From contig CANMNN010000010.1 of assembly GCA_947499305.1 (NCBI GenBank), forward strand, positions 56,885 through 120,884: a DNA stretch of 64,000 bases, given 5' to 3'. Within the stretch, counting starts at the first letter, position 1. The number at the start of each line of letters is the position of its first letter. The translations under genes and the position numbers were made by a program. Of this stretch, positions 34,719 to 44,700 are shown one piece after another. The notes below the pieces were generated by a model that did no database searches, had not been told where the DNA came from, and saw only the letters and a list, made by a program, of their open reading frames with translations. The stretch is from an uncultured Arenicella sp. Lineage in GTDB: Bacteria > Pseudomonadota > Gammaproteobacteria > Arenicellales > Arenicellaceae.

Positions 34719-35794
34719 CGATCAGGCACCAAGCTCAACTCACCGCCAATAATATCCTTAAACGCATAGTAAGAAGGCATTTTGCGTAAGCTACCTTGCC
34801 GGTGATCTACTAAACCATAGCCAGGGTTTATCAGCTGCCACCAATAGACACGATCAACCCAGCCCGTTTGCCATGCGATTTGGTAGTACCACTTTAAATA
34901 TTTGGCTTGGGTTTCTTCATCAACAGTTCTAGTTGGGTTTCCCGAATTTGGCGTATAAGGTTTGGTGTCTAGCAGCGGCCAGTTCGTCTCAGTAATCCAT
35001 AAACTGTCATCACAACGATTAGATAACTTGGTCATCGCCTTTGCTAAACGGAGCTTATTTTCTAAGTCGAACACGCCGTACTGCGTACCATAGGGCGAGT
35101 GTCGACGGTTGACGTAAAGCAAAGCCGCATTGCCTTCTATTTGAAACTTTCTAAAATTCCACAGAGTACGCCAGCTAAGCAAAGGTTCAAAATCGATAAT
35201 CGATGACCCAAGGAGCTTCAACCCAGGGAACTCACCTCTTAACTCCTCAACCGCAACCTGTAAATCCAGTGCTTGCCCAGAATGAACACAGCCCCACTTA
35301 GTACGGTTTACTGCGTTACCAATCCAGTAGGTTTTAGTAATATGTTGCGTGGCGCGAATAATCTTCGCTACCTGTTGCTGCCATTCGTTTAAGTTATTAA
35401 CACTGTCACGGCTTTGTAAGATATTAATTACGAACTCATTGCGCGGGAATAACTCTAAAAACGCAACATAGCGATCTAGGTCATTAACATCCCAACTTGG
35501 TATTCGCATTAACAGCTGTTTAACACCTAATTCATCGACCATTTCAATCAAAGCCGACTTATATTCTTCATCAGGCGCAATACTTAAACCAACAAACTCG
35601 CTCGCAGGTAAATTTGCTGGCTGTTTTTGCAGCGCCAAGGTTTGATATGTAATCGCAGGTAAGCCGACTAAATTCGACACCGCTACCTTGGTGTATTCCC
35701 ATACATTACCCATACCAGAACGAGGTTTTTCTTCGCTCTTCATTGTGTATGGCTGGCAAGAGTATGGGTCCCACCATTCGGGCTGATTTTTCAT
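34715..35794 (-). CDS. TIM-barrel glycoside-hydrolase-like protein
   Basis: About 359 residues. The start is set at the ATG at 35794, since a longer frame would run into the divergent gene at 35854. There is no signal peptide, so it appears cytoplasmic. The sequence has the feel of a clan-A (beta/alpha)8 barrel: QLLMRIPSWDVNDL near the start, YWIGNAVNRTKWG in the middle at the usual acid/base position, and LWITETNWP with a Glu at the usual nucleophile position, then DRVYWWQLINPGYGLVDH. The middle acid/base Glu (normally N-E) is not present; the position reads N-A. It may therefore be an unusual or inactive glycosidase. Substrate unknown. Confidence 0.55.
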   Translation of the reverse strand: MKNQPEWWDPYSCQPYTMKSEEKPRSGMGNVWEYTKVAVSNLVGLPAITYQTLALQKQPANLPASEFVGLSIAPDEEYKSALIEMVDELGVKQLLMRIPSWDVNDLDRYVAFLELFPRNEFVINILQSRDSVNNLNEWQQQVAKIIRATQHITKTYWIGNAVNRTKWGCVHSGQALDLQVAVEELRGEFPGLKLLGSSIIDFEPLLSWRTLWNFRKFQIEGNAALLYVNRRHSPYGTQYGVFDLENKLRLAKAMTKLSNRCDDSLWITETNWPLLDTKPYTPNSGNPTRTVDEETQAKYLKWYYQIAWQTGWVDRVYWWQLINPGYGLVDHRQGSLRKMPSYYAFKDIIGGELSLVPDR

Positions 35795-35853
35795 AGCGTG
35801 CTCGGCGACTGGCCTTTTACAAAGCCTCAACAGTAAAGCGGTATTATCATGGC

Positions 35854-36048
35854 ATGTATCATGAACAGCAAGTCTACTGCCCTTATTGCGGCGAACCATT
35901 CACCGCTTTTATCGACCTAAGCCAAGGCAATCATCAAACAGTTGAAGACTGTTACGTATGCTGCCGCCCGATTGAGTTCATGATTGAATCTGATGGCTCA
36001 GAAATTATTCGAATTGATACTTATACTGACGATGAATCGGTCATCTAA
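35854..36048 (+). CDS. CPXCG-motif cysteine-rich zinc-ribbon protein
   Basis: A 64-residue protein matching the Cys_rich_CPXG family: YCPYCGEPF near the N-terminus and CYVCCRPIEF in the middle give two pairs of cysteines for one metal site, followed by an acidic C-terminus. Function in the family is unknown. It is divergent from the glycosidase-like gene, 59 bases away, and its stop overlaps that of the subtilase gene coming from the other side by 4 bases. Length is typical for the family. Confidence 0.85.
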   Translation: MYHEQQVYCPYCGEPFTAFIDLSQGNHQTVEDCYVCCRPIEFMIESDGSEIIRIDTYTDDESVI

Positions 36049-38870
36049 AGACAGATTAGCGCGGCTGTATCGATAGCGGTAACCACAGGAAAACAAAAGC
36101 TATCATCTGGAACCATGGGCCCTAAAGCAGGGCAAAAACTAGATTGCTGAGGTGTATACCTAGGAAGCAAAAGATCACTACTCGGGCTGTAATCGAGCGA
36201 CACTTGATCACAACTCGGTGTAATACTGGACAAAAGTTGACCATCGGCCAATCTCAGTGCAGCTTGCATATTCACTCGCCCAAAACCATGGAAATCATTT
36301 CGACCAGACATGTCATAGCCTACAGGCCCAATTTTATCAGCCGAATCTCTTAGCATTTGCTTAACCTGCGATGCGTCCAAGCTAGGGGTCATCGCGAGCA
36401 TAACTGCTGCAACACCAGAAACAACAGGCGCGGCTGCAGAAGTGCCACCAAAGTTTGATGTATAGTCACTGGAATCGTACCCATCTGAACCGGTTCTATC
36501 CGTTGTGGTGATTCCCAGGTGCTGATTACTCGATGGTGCAACTAAATCAAGAGTTGGACCATACTGACTATAAGAGACGCGCTCCTCGGCAATCAAACTA
36601 GCAGAAGAATCATCACTCAAATCTCCTGAATTGCTAGCACCAACAGCAATTACGTTAGTCGGACTCGATGCCCGATTACCGGTTCGCGCAGGATAAGCAA
36701 CCTGGTTATCAACGAAACCAAATGCGAGTAAATCTCCATAGCTAAGCTTCTCTACACCATCAATTAAGAATTCAAATTTGTCAGATTCAAACTGAGTATC
36801 CGTTGAAACCCAAACCCAAAATGACACTTCCCCCGCAGGGCCATCTTTTATTTGGTGAAGGTAACTATTGCCACAAAATGAATCATCGCCCCCAACAACC
36901 GCTTGAATCTTTGCAGATTGGACTCCATCCCGAACAAATTCGGCCCGGCTCTCAATTGTCCAAACTGGCTTTGCGAAGGCGTCATCTGCAGAACAAGAAG
37001 CATTACAACTGTTTAGCTCCCAAGCGGTTGTAAAATCACTCAAACCTGAGCTGGATTCAAAGCTTTCCTTGCTTTGATCGGGCCAAGTTATGTCATCTAG
37101 CCAGACAGTATCATCATCTAAACCGCCCTCTAAATCATCTAAGTCATCAAAAAATTCCGGAAATTGACTTCGGAGAAGTCTCCATTCGTAAGCATGTGGC
37201 CCAGCTGTTGGAACCGAAACCGTTACCTTTACCCACCCACTGGCATCATTACCACTAGCGAATATAACTGGCGAGCCTGCACCTAAGCCATTGCGCCCAT
37301 CATCGTTTCTTTTCGATCCGAGCCCCGCGGTAACTGTACCTGATGTCGTTTTCGTTAGCGCCGTTTCAAGTGCCGTACATATAATGGGTAAACTCCAACT
37401 ATTATTGATTACGTCAGCGTGCTGAGCTGCGTATTCGATCGCTTCAGCAATAACGTCACAAAAAGGCTCATCTTCTACTGTAAGGGATTCGTCATCGAAG
37501 TCAGAGATTGCTCTAATCGGCATTATTTGAGCGTCATAAGCCACTCCTGCTATTCCCTCACTATTATTGCCAACCGCGGCTAAAATACCGGCAACTGCAG
37601 TACCATGGTTGTCTTCACTAGGGTTTTCATCATCTAGTTCCCCCGGTAAAATGCAATTTGCTGTGGCTCGAGGGTTGGGGTTTGTATCTTGACCTGCTGG
37701 TCCAACTGGCATGCCGCCTACATCAAGAGGCTGAGCGTCACCGTCAGAATACATTTGACCATTAACGCACACTTCTGTGCTGTCATCGGTAACAAAGTCA
37801 TAGCCATGAACATCGTCAATGTAGCCATTCATATCATCGTCAACATTCGGCGTTCCATCACGTTCAGCGATATTAACCCACATATTAGCCATTAAATCGG
37901 GATGATTACGTTGCACACCATCGTCGATTACCGCTATCACAACACTACCCCCAGTAAGGGTCCCACCTGAGCTAGCAAATGACCAGGCGTCGGTGGCATC
38001 ACAATCGGTATCACAGCGTGAACCTCGATAGCTTCTGTTTTCTAGATTCCATTGCTGGCCAAACATCGGGTCATTCGGTACGGCCTGCTGCTTAACCGGC
38101 TTAACAAAAAATTGTGGCTCTGCCCATTCAACTGATGACTCAGACATAAGCTGCCGTGATCTGCTAAACATCACATTTGCTGGCAAACTCGCGTCTTTGT
38201 AAGCCAAACTATAAATGTCACCAGACAAGCGAAGCTTACGAACAACAGATAAGCCGTATTTAGACTGCAGCCGATCGAGTTCTTGGGCTTGGTTTTCTAA
38301 GGCCTTCATCTCGATTGTTATTCGGGGCAATAGTAGCAAGTCGGCGCCACCGCGCTCAGTAGTAAATACAGGCATCAAGCCTTCAATGGAAGCATCCAGG
38401 GCTATGAGCATACTCGGCTTAATATCAAAGGCCTGCTTGCTCTTAGCTTTTACACTTTGACGATTATTGATTCGAATAACTTGTTTAGACCCAAGCTGGT
38501 GACGAGATACTGACTCCACACGTTCGCCGAATTGATTTTTGAACCTCTGCATCGAATTGATCGAGATTTTGGCATTCCTTTTTGCCTTCGCGAAACCAGC
38601 GGTTGCTGACGCTTTTTTACGAACTACGTAAATATCTTTTTTACGAAAAAACTTGACCATCTGGCCATCTGGCCGAACATAATAATCGCCATGATCGACC
38701 AACTCGGCGGCAGCGCCTGACCCCGCTCGCTCGAAAGTAACAGTCTCACTTTTCGAGGCGCTAGCGGATGCCGCTACACACGTAAAACCTAGTGAGAGAG
38801 CGGCCGCCTTTACGCTCACACGCCAACAGCTAATAGAAAAAAGGCTCGACTCGGACTTTGAAAATTTCAT
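36045..38870 (-). CDS. secreted subtilisin-like serine protease (S8) with an internal jelly-roll-like insertion
   Basis: About 941 residues. A signal peptide (hydrophobic core AAALSLGFTCVAAS) and a propeptide region lead to the S8 domain. The triad is Asp316 (IAVIDDGVQRNHPDL), His422 (EDNHGTAVAGI) and Ser811 (GGTSAAAP), with the oxyanion Asn in FASGND. About 180 residues between FASGND and AYPARTGNR form a beta-rich, Cys-containing insertion (VSFWVWVSTDTQFESDKFEF...), which interrupts the catalytic domain. The C-terminus ends SFCFPVVT...LICL, matching that of the giant protein at 13704. Starts at 38879 and 38870 are both possible. Substrate unknown; processing of the co-existing surface proteins is one idea. 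Confidence 0.9.
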   Translation of the reverse strand: MKFSKSESSLFSISCWRVSVKAAALSLGFTCVAASASASKSETVTFERAGSGAAAELVDHGDYYVRPDGQMVKFFRKKDIYVVRKKASATAGFAKAKRNAKISINSMQRFKNQFGERVESVSRHQLGSKQVIRINNRQSVKAKSKQAFDIKPSMLIALDASIEGLMPVFTTERGGADLLLLPRITIEMKALENQAQELDRLQSKYGLSVVRKLRLSGDIYSLAYKDASLPANVMFSRSRQLMSESSVEWAEPQFFVKPVKQQAVPNDPMFGQQWNLENRSYRGSRCDTDCDATDAWSFASSGGTLTGGSVVIAVIDDGVQRNHPDLMANMWVNIAERDGTPNVDDDMNGYIDDVHGYDFVTDDSTEVCVNGQMYSDGDAQPLDVGGMPVGPAGQDTNPNPRATANCILPGELDDENPSEDNHGTAVAGILAAVGNNSEGIAGVAYDAQIMPIRAISDFDDESLTVEDEPFCDVIAEAIEYAAQHADVINNSWSLPIICTALETALTKTTSGTVTAGLGSKRNDDGRNGLGAGSPVIFASGNDASGWVKVTVSVPTAGPHAYEWRLLRSQFPEFFDDLDDLEGGLDDDTVWLDDITWPDQSKESFESSSGLSDFTTAWELNSCNASCSADDAFAKPVWTIESRAEFVRDGVQSAKIQAVVGGDDSFCGNSYLHQIKDGPAGEVSFWVWVSTDTQFESDKFEFLIDGVEKLSYGDLLAFGFVDNQVAYPARTGNRASSPTNVIAVGASNSGDLSDDSSASLIAEERVSYSQYGPTLDLVAPSSNQHLGITTTDRTGSDGYDSSDYTSNFGGTSAAAPVVSGVAAVMLAMTPSLDASQVKQMLRDSADKIGPVGYDMSGRNDFHGFGRVNMQAALRLADGQLLSSITPSCDQVSLDYSPSSDLLLPRYTPQQSSFCPALGPMVPDDSFCFPVVTAIDTAALICL

Positions 38871-39080
38871 AGCGCTCATGCATAACTCATAGGAAAACAC
38901 AGCTTATCAGGCCACTCGTTCAGTCACTACACAAAGTCTAAAAAATTAACAATGTTCTTAACTCTCAGTACCTATCGATGTTCGCGATAAAGCTCCCCAA
39001 TAATACGGCCAAATTGAAACCTATCCGCTGACCGACGGTTCTATGGACTATTTGCGAAAATAGCCCCTCTTGGCATAGCT

Positions 39081-39575
39081 TTAAACTAGGCTGGAAACGG
39101 TAAAGTCTTGAGAGAATGTGCCTCCGCCCGCTACCGAAGCGCACGTTGCCGTTACTGTAAATGTCACATCATTGATTAGAGCTATATTGGTACAAAATGG
39201 CGCATCTGTGGCCGGCCCACGCCATATAATCCTAGGCCCAACAGTCTCTGTGGCTGTGCCCAGACTATCAACTGTAAACGTAGTATCAGCTGGCAAGGTG
39301 CCGGCATCAATCGCTGTGATCGTCAATGGCGTACCCGCTGTTCCACTCAACACATCAAAGGTGATAGAACATACTGGCGGTACATTACTACCAGACACCG
39401 GTCCTGTGACCACATTACCAATCGTAATCATCGGACAAACAGACATCTGCGCATGCGCAGGAGTAATAATCGAGTTAATCACCGGCTTGTGCCACGCGGC
39501 TATCGCACTACCCGCACCGACTCCTAGTAGTAACTTTCGTCTTTGTTTCTCTTTATCTTTGCTTATCTCTGACAC
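39081..39575 (-). CDS. small exported protein with twin-arginine signal
   Basis: A 164-residue protein. The N-terminus KEKQRRKLLLGVGAGSAIAA is a Tat-like signal, followed by WHKPVINSIITPAHAQ, a pattern seen ahead of the cleavage site in other small exported proteobacterial proteins (from memory). The mature part of about 120 residues is a beta-sandwich-like domain with four cysteines. The start is a GTG at 39575 with AAGG seven bases ahead. It follows the C25 protease gene on the same strand (44 bases), so it may belong to the surface-protein locus. Function unknown. Confidence 0.65.
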   Translation of the reverse strand: MSEISKDKEKQRRKLLLGVGAGSAIAAWHKPVINSIITPAHAQMSVCPMITIGNVVTGPVSGSNVPPVCSITFDVLSGTAGTPLTITAIDAGTLPADTTFTVDSLGTATETVGPRIIWRGPATDAPFCTNIALINDVTFTVTATCASVAGGGTFSQDFTVSSLV

Positions 39576-39619
39576 ACTCGTACCTTTTTATTTATGTTTT
39601 CTAGTTGAGTCACTTTAAA

Positions 39620-41788
39620 CTAATTCACTAATAAGTCGGGCAGCCCTAAGATAGTCCAACCAAGCAACACATCAAGGTCGTTCGGATTATCCTGCGCATA
39701 TTCTTGCTTTGCATTAGTCACCGCATTACCTAGCCGCTCGCCGTTCGCTAATCGTGCAAACACCAACTTAGCTAACTTACGTTCACTATTGGCGTTAGTT
39801 AACGTGCTAGCGCCCATTACAGCAACCGCGCCTTGCTCACCTTCCATCATAAAACGGTGCCCCATGCTGTCTTCATTCGGGCTTACATAATAGGCATTCC
39901 AACAGCCCCACTGTGTCACCACCGTTGGCTTGCCAGCATTGTCTAAACCAGCCGCATCGGGACCAGTGAGCAAACCGTCAAAGCTCCATTGATTGGTTGA
40001 ACTATGTCCAAAAAACGCCGTCAAACTCACACCTTGATTGATCGCATTACTCAATGAGTTTCTGGCTTCGCGCAGACCGAGTAGATCAACATACGCTTTC
40101 TCTACTGCGAAACCTTGTAGATACTGCTGTTCTATTTCGTCTGCATCATCTGCAAAATCATATTGCTGCACCGCATCGTACTTATCGGCTACCAATAAGG
40201 CTTTACCTGCATAGTCGCGATTTAAGTAGTCGCGACGCTTATTTAATAGAATTCTCAGTTGATCGGTAGTCCTTACTGGCAATCGCCCGATTGGCAAATC
40301 TGGCACATTGTTATTGTTTAAATCCACATATTTCGCATCCACGGGCGCAAACGTAATACTGTTGCCGGCCGCCGCGTAAATACTCGGGATAAAACTCGTT
40401 GCATCATCGTTTTCAAAGTTACGATAATCGTAGATATCGCCGCCCACGAGCACCACATATTGAGTGCCAAGGTTAGTAGCTGCATATCGGATATAGTCTT
40501 GAATCGCGGTAGGGTCAAATAAATGATGGCCAAACTGCGCGTAAATGGCTTCTACATCGACTACCTTTGCCGAACCTAGCTCACTGGCCATTTCTGCCGC
40601 CAAACCTTCCAGCATATTATTACCATCACTACCAATAAAGTCTGGATGACTGATGATTAGATAACTTGCCTGCCCGCTCATAATATCTTGCTCAACAGGC
40701 AATGCATCAATGGTCGGGCGATGCACTGCACTCTGAGCAGTGACGTAATAGTGCGCTGTCTGACCACTGCCAGGCATTGAGACTAAACAAGTGCCACGGC
40801 AAAGTGTTCGAGTGTTGGTCACAACGCTCAAACCTTGTGAGTCTTCGCGCACCGCCACTATATCATCATCACCATTTGGCATGCTTTCAGGCTTGAAACC
40901 GCTAATACGAAACCGTCTCGCGGTTGATGCAAAGTCTAAACGGTCATCTTGCGCTACAAATTTTCGTGGATACTTAACTTCAATCGAATTTAGATTAACC
41001 GCATCAAAACCGTAGCCGGTATCCATTGGCAAAGTAACAGTGACGGTGTTCGAGCCATCATTTACCACCTCAAGTTCGGTACTGACTGTTTCAGAGGCTA
41101 GGCCATCAAATGTTTTGGCTGCCACCTGTCGTCCATTAAACGATACGGCCAGAGAATGATCATCAGCAGCTCCGGCAAGGTCGGTGCTTCCCCACAAATT
41201 GACGCTAAGCTTGGCTTTACTACTACCTGAATTGCCACCCGGGGCGACATCATCTAATGTCAATGAAACAGTCTCACTTTGCGGGCCACCTATCGCGACA
41301 ATTCGCTTTGCATACCACGGATCACTCTGGTCTGGAGAGGTAAACGAGTACTGTGTCTGAGGCGAGAAGCGCTTAGTTGCGAGATAACTCACCGCTGAAA
41401 CGCCTCTGGGCATAGCGCGATTATCAAGCGTCATACGCTGCGCGTTCAATGAGTCTGAGCGTAATGTATATACGTTGGTGTCGGTATAAAGCGTATCCAT
41501 CTTCTTTGCAATAAACCGTATTACCGAACCTTCTCCAAAAACAGATGAGTCTGCATCGCTGCCCGTCACTTGGATCTGTACCGCGCTACCTCGATTCATG
41601 AGCGCCAAATCAGCGACTGCTTCACCAGCAACATCTGCACCGTATTGACTCAACGCTTGGTAAGTCACTTCATGCACACCTGATTCCAAGGTCTTTAGAT
41701 TCACTATGTCACGAGCCTGTACTGCGCTTGAAAACGCCAAACTTAGACTCAAGCCAACCACACTATAAAGAGCTGTATTGTTCATCAT
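39620..41788 (-). CDS. secreted C25-family (gingipain-type) cysteine protease
   Basis: A 722-residue protein with a signal peptide (hydrophobic VVGLSLSLAFSS, cleavage near VQA). An N-terminal beta-rich region of about 330 residues precedes the caspase-fold domain. The catalytic pair is His595 in FFGHSST and Cys629 in TQWGCWN, 34 residues apart, as in gingipains. DLPIGRLPVR is another family motif. There is no type IX C-terminal domain. The ATG at 41788 is only 7 bases after the stop of the giant SdrD-B protein, so the two are translationally linked; processing or release of the giant is an obvious hypothesis. Arg/Lys specificity is known for gingipains but cannot be assumed here. Confidence 0.85.
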   Translation of the reverse strand: MMNNTALYSVVGLSLSLAFSSAVQARDIVNLKTLESGVHEVTYQALSQYGADVAGEAVADLALMNRGSAVQIQVTGSDADSSVFGEGSVIRFIAKKMDTLYTDTNVYTLRSDSLNAQRMTLDNRAMPRGVSAVSYLATKRFSPQTQYSFTSPDQSDPWYAKRIVAIGGPQSETVSLTLDDVAPGGNSGSSKAKLSVNLWGSTDLAGAADDHSLAVSFNGRQVAAKTFDGLASETVSTELEVVNDGSNTVTVTLPMDTGYGFDAVNLNSIEVKYPRKFVAQDDRLDFASTARRFRISGFKPESMPNGDDDIVAVREDSQGLSVVTNTRTLCRGTCLVSMPGSGQTAHYYVTAQSAVHRPTIDALPVEQDIMSGQASYLIISHPDFIGSDGNNMLEGLAAEMASELGSAKVVDVEAIYAQFGHHLFDPTAIQDYIRYAATNLGTQYVVLVGGDIYDYRNFENDDATSFIPSIYAAAGNSITFAPVDAKYVDLNNNNVPDLPIGRLPVRTTDQLRILLNKRRDYLNRDYAGKALLVADKYDAVQQYDFADDADEIEQQYLQGFAVEKAYVDLLGLREARNSLSNAINQGVSLTAFFGHSSTNQWSFDGLLTGPDAAGLDNAGKPTVVTQWGCWNAYYVSPNEDSMGHRFMMEGEQGAVAVMGASTLTNANSERKLAKLVFARLANGERLGNAVTNAKQEYAQDNPNDLDVLLGWTILGLPDLLVN

Positions 41789-41795
41789 TCGTCCC

Positions 41796-44700
41796 CTACT
41801 TGCTTACTTGCTTTTGCGCGCGTTTTAACATGCGTGCTTTTTGTTGTTGCACACGTTTCGCGGCGCGCTTCAAAGCCTTTCTCTCACGGTCTGCTTTTTC
41901 GGCAGCCCAATCAATCACTTTAGCTTTGGTAACACCGCCATATGGCTTACCGAGTTGAAACGGGCCATGTAGCGTTTCAGTGCCAGTAAGATCGATATCG
42001 GCAATAGCAAAGACAACAGCCTCTGTGGCGACGCTGGTATCGTAGTGCTGAGTCGATACGGAATCACCTTGACCTAGTATGAGATCAGCATTTAGCAATA
42101 CCCATTCATCGTCTACTCGACCGTAAAGTTTAAAACCAAGGTTCGCTACTTCGGTTTGCGTGGTCCACTCAATGAGAACTTGCCCATCACCTGTCGAGCT
42201 CGCGTTAAAGGACCCAAGGGAGATCGGGTTCGTAATCACCGGCATGTAACCAAAATCAGACGTCGAATCACTCACAGGGTCACTGCTTATACCTGCTGAA
42301 TCAAGGTCGACCGTATAACCGGTGTCGTCTTTACTTGTGCTATCTCCAGTATCAGATGCGCCATTGGGTGAATCAGTATGCTCAAACCCGTTCAATACAT
42401 TGTCATCGTCTGTCACCACCACGGTATAAATGCCATCAGGTAGATTCGCAAACATAAAATCACCATTGACATCGGTAGTCGTAGTTTGAATGACGTTACC
42501 ATCGCTGTCCCGAAGCTCCACTGTTACTCCACCAAAACGACCACTTTCAGCTAATTCACCATCTCCGTCTGTATCTGGCCAAATTGTTCCTGATAAGGAG
42601 TTCATATCGTCAGAGATGTACCCAAAATCTTGGGTCAAGTCGACTGGTGTTGCTGCCGTAAGTGTAGTGACGCTCTCATTATCTCCTGGATTCGCAGTAT
42701 TTGGGTCTACGCTATTAACCCAGCCAGCACCGCCATTTGGTAACGAGCTTGGCACCACCACTACTCGGTAATCTGTACCTGGGTTAGGTCCGGTATCTGA
42801 CGTATCCAATCCAGTAAACAAGTAATTGCCGTTTTCATCTGTCGTCTCGACCGCGACTAAGACATCGTCACCATTGCCGATAATGCCATCTGGTCCGGGG
42901 CCATATAACTCTACCGTCACACCTTCAAGGCCTTCGCCGGCATCCGGAGAACCAGAGTTGTCCTCGTCGAAGAAAATGGTATCGCCGATCGACCCATCTC
43001 CAGCTGACGTAGAGGCATCCACATAACCAAAGTCTTGGTCTAGGTTAACTTCAGGCATTGGATTCCCCACACCTAAATCGTCAACAAATGAAGCATTTGG
43101 TGTGGTCGCCATAAACATGCCTGGGTTTGCGGCATCGTCTGAGTCGTAGGTCTGTTCTAGGCCGGCCAGAACATTGTTTTGATCTGTCACCAATACAATG
43201 TAATCGCCATCAGGTATGCCCGTGAATAGATACATACCATTAGCATCCGTGATCGTAGTGGCAACAATCGCATCATCAGCGGGGTTAAATATTCCATCGC
43301 CATTATCTTGGATCAGCGTAACGGTAACTCCCGGCAGCACTTGCTCGCTTGTGTCGCTACCATCACCCGCTCCGGCTGGGCCGTTACCATCTTCGTCAAC
43401 ATCAACCCACAAAGTGTCGCCAATAGTGTTGTTCTGATCGGCAGGTGGGAGATATCCAAAATCGAGATCAAGGTTAATTGGATTCTCCGTAGTGATCACA
43501 ACCGTCGTTTGATTGTCGGCCACTGTGCTATTGCCATCGCGCACGTCTGGGTCACCTAAATTGCTCGGCCCAGACATATATAATGGCGGCAAAGTCGTAG
43601 TATCGACTTCAACGATATAGGTTTGATCTAAAGGCAAATCCGGAAATAGATACTTCCCATTTGCATCCGTCACTGTAGTGATCGCCACACCCGGTCCGGC
43701 ACCTAAATCTACCGTGGGAGCAGGGGTTATACTGACCGTAACACCGGCGATACCAGGCTCACCCGGATCTTGCACTCCGTCATCATCAGCATCAACCCAG
43801 ATTGTGTCGCCTACCGCACCAACACCCGACTGCGGCGCGTAGCCGAAGTCGGCTGTCTCATGAAACTCATTCGGATCAAGCACAATCGGGTCAGACAAAC
43901 TGTCGCTTGCACCCACGCCGTCGCCTTCATCGAAAGTTTGAACTAAACCAGGCGGTAAGGTGCTGACATCAACACCGGTTTGGTAGGCCACACCAGGTTC
44001 AAGATCAGGGAACAAGTACTCACCGTTCGGCCCTGTTGTTGCGCTTGAAACTGGCGTTGTCGCTTCAGCACCATTGATTACGCCGTCTCCGTTGGTATCT
44101 TCATATAGGTTAACCGTGACGTTGGCGATGCCCTCTTCGTTTGCATCTTGCACACCATCCATATCAAGGTCTAACCATACATAGTTGCCCAGCGATGCGC
44201 TCGGAACAAAACCGAAGTCGATAGTCATATTACCGCTTAGATCTTCTGCCGTACCAGAAGCACCGTCTTGGTCGTCTCCTCGATTAGAGTCTGGGCCTAC
44301 TTCATTCGGCTCGCCCCCAGCAGTCAGTGTGAAGACAGCACTTTCTACAACGGTCCCACCAAGCTCTGTCGCGATGTTGGAATCATTTGGCGTATCGTCA
44401 TCGGGCGTCACATTTTGCACCGGTGAAGGAAAAACACCGGCCGGTGGCGTTACTCGAACTTTATAGTTACCTGGAAGCAGGTTACTAAACTCGTACAAAC
44501 CACTTGGTCCAACAGTAATAATGCTTACCGGGCCGCCGCCGATTATAGAGGGCGTACCAAACACGCCTGGCGCAGTTTCCACTAGCAGCTCAACCATCGC
44601 ACCCGCTAAAGGAGGTTCGCCAGCGTCCTGTAAACCATCTCCGTTCAGGTCTTCCCAAACAAAACTGCCAATAGAAACAGGTGCAAAAAAGCCAAAATCG

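Noticed and set aside
24616..39575. The two small Tat-type proteins as paralogues
   Set aside because: Outside the twin-arginine signal I see no shared motif between the proteins at 24616 and 39081.
39118..39618. 166-codon plus-strand frame opposite the small Tat-signal protein
   Set aside because: It is the mirror of a Thr/Val/Gly-rich coding strand; the minus-strand frame has a Tat signal and a ribosome-binding site.
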